Below, one piece after another: positions 58,601 through 64,000 of a stretch of 64,000 bases of DNA. A program made the position numbers and the translations under genes. The stretch covers positions 4,284,001 to 4,348,000 of the forward strand of contig NC_084790.1 in assembly GCF_028858725.1 (NCBI RefSeq), given 5' to 3'. This DNA is from Colius striatus (Eukaryota > Chordata > Aves > Coliiformes > Coliidae). The notes beneath the pieces were generated by a model. The model was not told where the DNA came from and made no database searches. It was given only the letters and a program-made list of their open reading frames with translations. Positions within the stretch are counted from its first letter, which is position 1. Each line of letters begins with the position of its first letter.

Positions 58601-60991
58601 TTCAAGCCAAAATTCTGCTCAACCATGTTAAGGGCAACAACTGAAAGTTGGTTCTGGGTGAGACCATATCACAGAAGCTGTCAGGAAGAGCTCTAACTGA
58701 ATGGCTGGTGAGAATTGCTGACCCAACTTCATTGCTGCTGTTGGAGTCATAAATTCTAGTTATCTACCAAAGCCAACAACTCATAACGTGTTGCAGGGTA
58801 GCCATTGTGGCACTCCTTTCTTTGTGTTGTGATTGCTAAATTCTCTCTGGTTTATTCCAAAGTGGTTCCCCAGAAGTGGATGATGGAGAACAATGCTCGG
58901 CTGCTTCATCTGAGTGGAAAAAACATTTGCTTTACATTCATGTCCAGCAAAGCTGTGAATGGGAGAACAGCCGAGTTAGCCAAGCTCACAGTCTTCCTGG
59001 CTTTGGTGAGTGCTGAACAGATCAGGCTCAGCCCTTTTGTCTCTTGAACTCCAGATTTACTTTCTCAGGCTTGACAGATGTTTTTTGTATCTACTCCTAC
59101 AAACCAGAAGTAAATCCAGTGAGATGCTTGGTCCTCTTCCACCCTCTGGTATCCCTGTGAGCTAGCAAGGCTATCCTTGGGGAGTAAGAGCACTAGAATC
59201 ACAGAATCGTTTTGTTTGGAAAAGCCCTTTCAGCTCCTGCAGTCCCAGCCCTGCCCTCACCCTGCCCAGCCCAGCACTAAACCACGGCCCTCAGCACCTC
59301 AGCTCCACGGCTTTAGGATCCCTCCAGGGCTGGGCACTCCCCCAGCTCCCTGTGCAGCCTGGCACAGGGGCTGACACCCCTCTCAGGGAAACAGTTCTGC
59401 CTCAGCTCCAATCTCAACCTCCCCTGGGGCAGCTTGAGGCTGCTTCCTCTTGTTCTATCATTCATTATCTGGGAGAAGAGACCAACCCCCAGCTGACTGC
59501 AGCCTCCTGTCAGGGAGTTGCAGAGAGTGCTCCTGTCTCCTCTCAGCCTCATTTGGTGGTATCTGCTTTGAGTCTTCTTCAACCCAAAGCCCCAGGCCCT
59601 CATACCTCAGTTGGAGAGAGATCTGGAGGTAGGTGGGGAAGTGGTGCCTCCCTGGCACCCACTGTGCCTGACTGTGGGCTGGGAAGTCTCACATTGAGCA
59701 AAGTGTGTGCAGGGGGAACTGTTCTTAAAAAGTTCTGCCTCAGCTCTAAACTCAGCCTCCCCTGGGGCAACCTGAGGCCGTTTCCCAATGTCCTGTCTCT
59801 CGGCACTTGGGAGAAGAAACCAGCCTCCACCTCACTGCAGCCTCCTGTCAGGGAGCTGCAGAGAGTGCTCCTCAGCTTCCTCTTCTCCAGGCTCAACACC
59901 CCCGTTCCCTCAGCCCCTCCCCATCAGACTTGTGCTCTAGCCCTTTCCCCAGCTTGGTTACCTGTCTCACACTCCAGCACTGCTATCTTCCTTGTGAGAG
60001 TTGTGAAGCTCCTTTGTTAGCTGGCCAGCAGCAACCTCTGTGTCCTCAGAAAAAAAAAAGCCCTGATTTTCCAAGGCATGGCTGCAACTGATCCACGAGG
60101 CCCGACAGTTAACGCTGAGATTTAATCCTGCCTTTTGGAGCAGCGGATTCATCACAGAAACATGTTTCCAATATCTCCTGTGCATGCCAGGTCTGTGAGA
60201 AGGATGTGCACTGCATGGACTGGGCAGTAAAAATGATGCAGAAGGTCTGCAAAGCTTTCATCACTCTAAGGGAGAAGAAGAACTTCCTGCAGTCCGTGGA
60301 GAATGCCTTTGCTCACGTGATGATGGACATGCTGCAGAGAGTGCTGTCAGGTAGGCCAGGGTGAGCTGGTGCTGACAGAGGCCCTGCACCATGCAGCCAG
60401 CACCTCCCTCCCTCCCCATCCAGGCAATTATTTGAGCTGTTTTCTCTTGTCCAAGGGATTCTTAGAGCCATGGGTGGTGAGACCAGAGCAGTGGCCTCGC
60501 TCCTTTTGAGCCAGGTAGACGTGGGCCAGCTGCCTGTTTGGCTCTGCAGGCTGCAGCCCTTCCTCCACAGCTTATTGGCCTTGACAAAACCTCGAGACTG
60601 ATGACAAAGGCCAGTTTTTGCCTTAAATTGTTTACAATCCTTCTTGCCCATCTTTGGCCAAGGCAGTGAGGGGATTTAGGAGAAAGGCCCCCGGGGTGTT
60701 GCCCACCAGCCCTGCTGTCAGGTGCCGGTACCTGATGATACAGCTTAGCTGAGGCTGTTGACTCAGCGTCTGCCAAAACTACGTAATGAGTAAGATTTAT
60801 CCTCCAAGAAGTCCTTAAGCCCCACTAATGACTTTCAAATGGTTTTGTTTGCCCTGGCAGGGGACCGTGACGAAGAGAACGGCAGCTTTTTTGAGCTGTT
60901 TCACTTTATAAATGCCCAGACAAACTTCCATAAAAAAATCATGTTCCTGAGCATCACGAGAAGCAACAGCAGCAGCCACTACATGCTCTGA
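49690..60991 (+). CDS. FBXO47: F-box only protein 47, ten coding exons, 457 residues
   Basis: Germline F-box protein, expected to join SKP1 in an SCF-type complex; in mouse it is required in male meiosis, with reported roles in telomere protection (TRF2) and synaptonemal complex stability. Exons: 49690–49870, 50571–50741, 53300–53376, 54834–54911, 56016–56124, 57414–57590, 58151–58297, 58863–59005, 60191–60350, 60861–60991. All are GT/AG; the sum is 1374 bp in frame with stop TGA at 60,989. The F-box lies at about residues 45–85 ([14 protein letters not shown] joined to [18 protein letters not shown]). Later blocks match human closely: [78 protein letters not shown]. The 26-residue exon 4 ([13 protein letters not shown]) is short and easily missed. 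Human FBXO47 is about 450 residues. Residues 415–457 diverge most. Introns carry several CR1 fragments. Confidence 0.96.
49984..50236 (+). repeat. CR1 LINE fragment in FBXO47 intron 1
   Basis: Sense copy, beginning 'gggcagcacttttttctgtt' and ending 'tctagaggtcccttccaacc', just after a (TTA)n run at 49,956–49,985 that may mark the insertion point. Confidence 0.88.
53594..54485 (-). repeat. CR1 LINE fragment with ORF2 C-terminal region, FBXO47 intron 3
   Basis: The longest CR1 in the window, about 890 bp, antisense. The - strand frames retain reverse-transcriptase C-terminal sequence such as [31 protein letters not shown] and [19 protein letters not shown] in more than one frame. The 3' end is 'tagaacgaatcacagaatgg'. 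Confidence 0.93.
56598..57047 (+). repeat. CR1 LINE fragment in FBXO47 intron 5
   Basis: Sense copy from 'ctgaagaaagctggtgaagg' to 'ttgtgattctatgaaattg', with the usual 'ccctgagagggttgtcagac' segment. More diverged than most. Confidence 0.88.
57744..57792. repeat. AT-rich simple repeat in FBXO47 intron 6
   Basis: Runs such as ATATCGATATATAG and ATAATAATAATATATATATAT. Confidence 0.85.
59193..59545 (-). repeat. CR1 LINE fragment in FBXO47 intron 8, first copy
   Basis: Antisense copy from 'agaatcacagaatcgttttg' through 'ccctctcagggaaacagttc' to 'gagtgctcctgtctcctctc'. Confidence 0.9.
59690..59965 (-). repeat. CR1 LINE fragment in FBXO47 intron 8, second copy
   Basis: A second antisense copy, lacking the extreme 3' end, from 'gttctgcctcagctctaaac' to 'agccctttccccagcttgg'. 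It repeats the internal part of the copy at 59,193, so these are two separate insertions or a duplicated one. Confidence 0.85.
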
Positions 60992-61290
60992 ACCTTACAG
61001 ACTCTTGCTACACTCCTGCTGGATTTTTCTTCTTGTTCTTTTTAAGCATTTGCAAAGCAGTCTCAAATTATTTCTTCAGTTTCCATTCCAGTAACAAGCA
61101 GAGTAGCAGTGGGAGAAGCTGGTGGCACATGTGTCCCACTAGCTGAGTTTGCTCCTTGGGAGCTGCAGGCATTGGCAGCGAGGGTCAGACATGCAGGGAG
61201 CAGGCTGAGGCCTCTGCTTTGGGAACAGAAACTGCATTCTTTTCCCACTGAGCATGTTTATGAACACAATAAAAATGACATGGTTTTCAT
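60992..61290 (+). other. FBXO47: FBXO47 3' UTR
   Basis: Follows the stop codon and includes AATAAA at 61,268–61,273. A second AATAAA at 61,747 could serve a longer form. Confidence 0.65.
61268..61273 (+). terminator. FBXO47: Polyadenylation signal AATAAA of FBXO47
   Basis: The first canonical hexamer after the stop, 277 bases downstream. Confidence 0.65.
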
Positions 61291-64000
61291 ACTTGATAAC
61301 CATACACAAGTTGAAGAATGTTATCTTAGTTTGGAACCGAAAACATTTTGATCTTATGGATTGTTTTCTCTTGGGAACTGAAGGAAGAGACAGGCACCAG
61401 AGACATCCAGCTCTCCAGGGCTTCGTGTAGCTCCTCCCAAAGCTCCCTATAGATTGTTCCTTTAGTTTGGATAAAGAGTTCATTCCTGAAAGCCTTTTCA
61501 CTGCTCTGATCGACCAAGGTGATTTTGTTCCCCTCAACTACAGCTGCCTTTTAACCGTAAAGCAGAGGCAGCTGCTGCCCCTCTCCCCCTCCCCAGGCTT
61601 TCCCAGGCCTTGGCTAAGGTGCAGACACCCCTCAGCCACTGACAGGCCAAGATCATTCTTTCACTGAAGTATTTAAATGTTTGTTGCTTACCAAAAGTTT
61701 TGATTTTTGTGCTCTATTGCCTTCAAACCAAACCTGTGTGATAGGTAATAAAAAGCACTTACTTTGCTGTGTTCACCACGTTGGCTGTTTTCTGGATCAT
61801 TATTCTCCTCCTGAATGGCCTCCTGGGTGTTTTGGTGTCCCTCCCCGTGGTCTCAGCCCCATGCTCAGCTCCGAAAGCTCGTCCTCAGGCTCTGGCAAGA
61901 GCCAAAGTGGCACCAGCAGATCTCAGCTGCTCCTGCTTGACCACATCAGCCCAGAGCTGAGCCAGGATTTGCTTAGAGGGTTGCCCTCAGCTGCCAGGGT
62001 TTGCTTGGAAGGTCACATGCTAAACATTCTCGCAGCATCTGTTGGATCTGCAGTTCCAGGCAGGACAGGAGTGGGTACAGGGTGGGAGTGTGCCCAGGAT
62101 CTGTGCAGCGTGCTGGGAGATGGCAAGAGGGACAGGGAACTGCTGGAGAGAGGACAGCACAGGGCTACCAAGATGATCAGGGGATGGAACATCTGTGGAA
62201 GGGCTGCAGGAGCTGGGGCTGTTCAGCCTGGAGAGCAGGAGACTAAGGGGGGACTTCAACACTTAGAAATCCCTAATGGGCAGATGTGGAGAGGATGGGG
62301 CCAGTCTTTGTTCTGTGGTGGCCAGTGACAGGACAAGGGATAATGGGTGTAAGCTGGAACACGGGAAGTTCCACTGGAACACGAGGAGAAACTCCTTTTT
62401 TGCTGAGGTCAGAGAGCCCTGGCCCAGGCTGCCCAGAGAGGGTGTGGAGGCTCCTTCTCAGGAGGTTTCCAAACCCACTTGGACACATTCCTGTGCCCCC
62501 CTGATGGAGGGGAACCTGCTGTAGCAGGGGGTTGGTTTGGAGCAGCTCTGGAGATCTCTTCCAGCCCCCACCATTCCGTGACTCTGGGATTATTATTGTT
62601 AATTGTGCTTTTGTTACACAGGCAGTGGCTCAGTGAGTGCTTGGTGTCGGTTTCTGCAGTGTTCTTACACGGCAGCATTTCCACCGGACTGAGGATCAGA
62701 GTCCAATTCCACTGAAGTGGGGCTTCCTCAGCCAGCCCAGTCTGAACTGGGATGGACTCCAGCCCTGCAGCTGACTGTCCCGCTGTCCCACTCTGATCAC
62801 CCAACAGCATCCTGGCACGGAGCCCCCAGCTACCCCATGCACCCAAGGAGCCCCTGAAACAGCAATATCAGAGCAAATGGTGCTACTTCTGCTGCTGCCA
62901 AATTTTAACTGCTGCTAGGGGGAGTCAAGATGAGAAGGACAATCCTCCCCACCTTGCCAGCATAGCCCTTGTCAGAGCAGGGCTGCAACTGGGGCTGCAG
63001 AGCATCACGTCCCATCCACCAAAGCACCATCCCAGCCCACTGTGGACACCTCTCTGTCTGCAAACCCTGTCAGGTGGTTTCAGGTCCTTTGCAGTCCTCA
63101 GCCCTGGGCTGGGCCACTTCACCTTCCAGAACTGGGCCTGGTGTGGGCACAGAGGAAGGGGAGGAGGGCCTGTGAGGGGCAGAGAGCCTTCAAGTGAGAG
63201 AAAATGGTTGTTCCTGGTTTCACACTCAGCTGAGTTTCCATTCCACACATTCCTAGTTACTCACTCTCTCTTAATCACCACAGATGTTGACATCAGATAC
63301 AGTTTCATGAAGCAGAGGTCATTGAGAACATGACTTATGCTTGAAGAAATTCCTCCCAGAATATTTCAAGCTTCTGATTCTCGACTATATTTGGTGGTGG
63401 AGTGAGGAGAAGCGTTTCGGCACCCCCAGGGCCGCGGAGCCTGGCGCACCGAGGACACGCTCGGCAGCAAAGTCACCGACTTTGTGTTTCCCTCAGGAGT
63501 TTTACTAACAGGAAATCACAGTGTTGAGATTTCAGCTGGCAACACAGCGTTCCCAGGCTCTGAAATCTCCATTCTTTCTCCAAACACCGTCTCCTGAAAG
63601 TCTCTTCGACTGATTCCTGTGCAGCCCCAAGAGCCTCTCGCACCCTCTCGTGTGGTGCTGCTGTGGTTGACTAAGGGGCCATGAGCAGTTTTTCCCATTA
63701 CAGGACATTTCAGGTGTTTGTTGCTTAAAAAAGGACAATATTCCTAAGATAGACCAGACATCTGAAAAATTTGCCTTCTAGGAGGATAAAACTTTCAGTC
63801 TGGTAACAGCATTGCTTGTGACTGAGTCCTGTCCTAAAAGGACAGGAAAAACCCTCCTGATGCCTCAAATACCTCCCCAGCCCTCTCCAAGCCGGGGGAA
63901 ATTAAGCTCTGAAATATTCTTTCCATCCCACAGAAATTTCCATCCTATTAAAAAATGTTCCTTTTTCTAGGCTGAGATGAACTGAGACCTCCCAGAGCAC
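61291..64000. other. 3' flank of FBXO47
   Basis: Apart from the CR1 fragment at 62,075–62,590 I see no gene. A small CG-rich patch lies at 63,415–63,480. In human the next gene on this side is LASP1, but no LASP1 exon was recognised before the window ends. Confidence 0.45.
62075..62590 (+). repeat. CR1 LINE fragment
   Basis: Sense copy from 'ggtgggagtgtgcccaggat' through 'gggctgttcagcctggagag' to 'cccaccattccgtgactctg'. It includes the ORF2 end. Confidence 0.9.

Noticed and set aside
63415-63480. Small CG-rich patch as a promoter of the next gene
   Set aside because: Only about 65 bp, with no exon recognised after it before the window ends.

Overview
The window is vertebrate nuclear DNA, almost certainly from a bird. 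Three lines of evidence support this. The gene order CACNB1 – PLXDC1 – FBXO47 matches the human 17q12 block, whose bird counterpart I recall as chicken chromosome 27. The interspersed repeats I recognise are fragments of CR1 LINEs, the dominant avian retroposon. The first 13 kb is compact, very GC-rich and full of C-rich minisatellites, as expected of a microchromosome. The species cannot be told from the sequence. There are no bacterial operons, CRISPR arrays or phage genes. Gene models below were built by hand from protein similarity, GT/AG splice sites and codon phase.

Layout. (1) 29–6785, + strand: the 3' part of CACNB1, the voltage-gated calcium-channel beta-1 subunit. Both alternative C-termini are encoded: a short skeletal beta-1a type tail and a long beta-1b type terminal exon. 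One guanylate-kinase-domain exon carries an exact 8-bp tandem duplication that puts a stop codon in frame. (2) 6.7–9.1 kb, - strand: a four-exon gene for a 193-residue secreted protein of the Dickkopf family, tail to tail with CACNB1. An intron-containing tRNA-Ile(UAU) gene lies in its first intron. (3) 9.1–12.4 kb: spacer with a six-copy tandem repeat of about 122 bp and a tRNA-Cys(GCA) gene. (4) 12,776–about 36,015, + strand: PLXDC1 (tumour endothelial marker 7), with 14 coding exons encoding 479 residues and a long putative 3' UTR. (5) 36–45.3 kb: gene-poor spacer. (6) 45.3–46.2 kb: a nested pair of CR1 insertions beside a CpG island with two identical E2F-like motifs, the probable FBXO47 promoter. 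(7) 49,690–60,991, + strand: FBXO47, with ten coding exons encoding 457 residues, followed by non-coding flank to the end.

The protein genes are not a pathway; they are a conserved synteny block. CACNB1 acts in muscle and neuronal excitation, PLXDC1 is a cell-surface receptor, FBXO47 is a meiotic F-box protein, and the Dickkopf-like gene would be a secreted signalling modulator. The points most worth following up are the duplication in CACNB1, the Dickkopf-like gene sitting where human has ARL5C, the tRNA nested in it, and the twin E2F-like motifs upstream of FBXO47.
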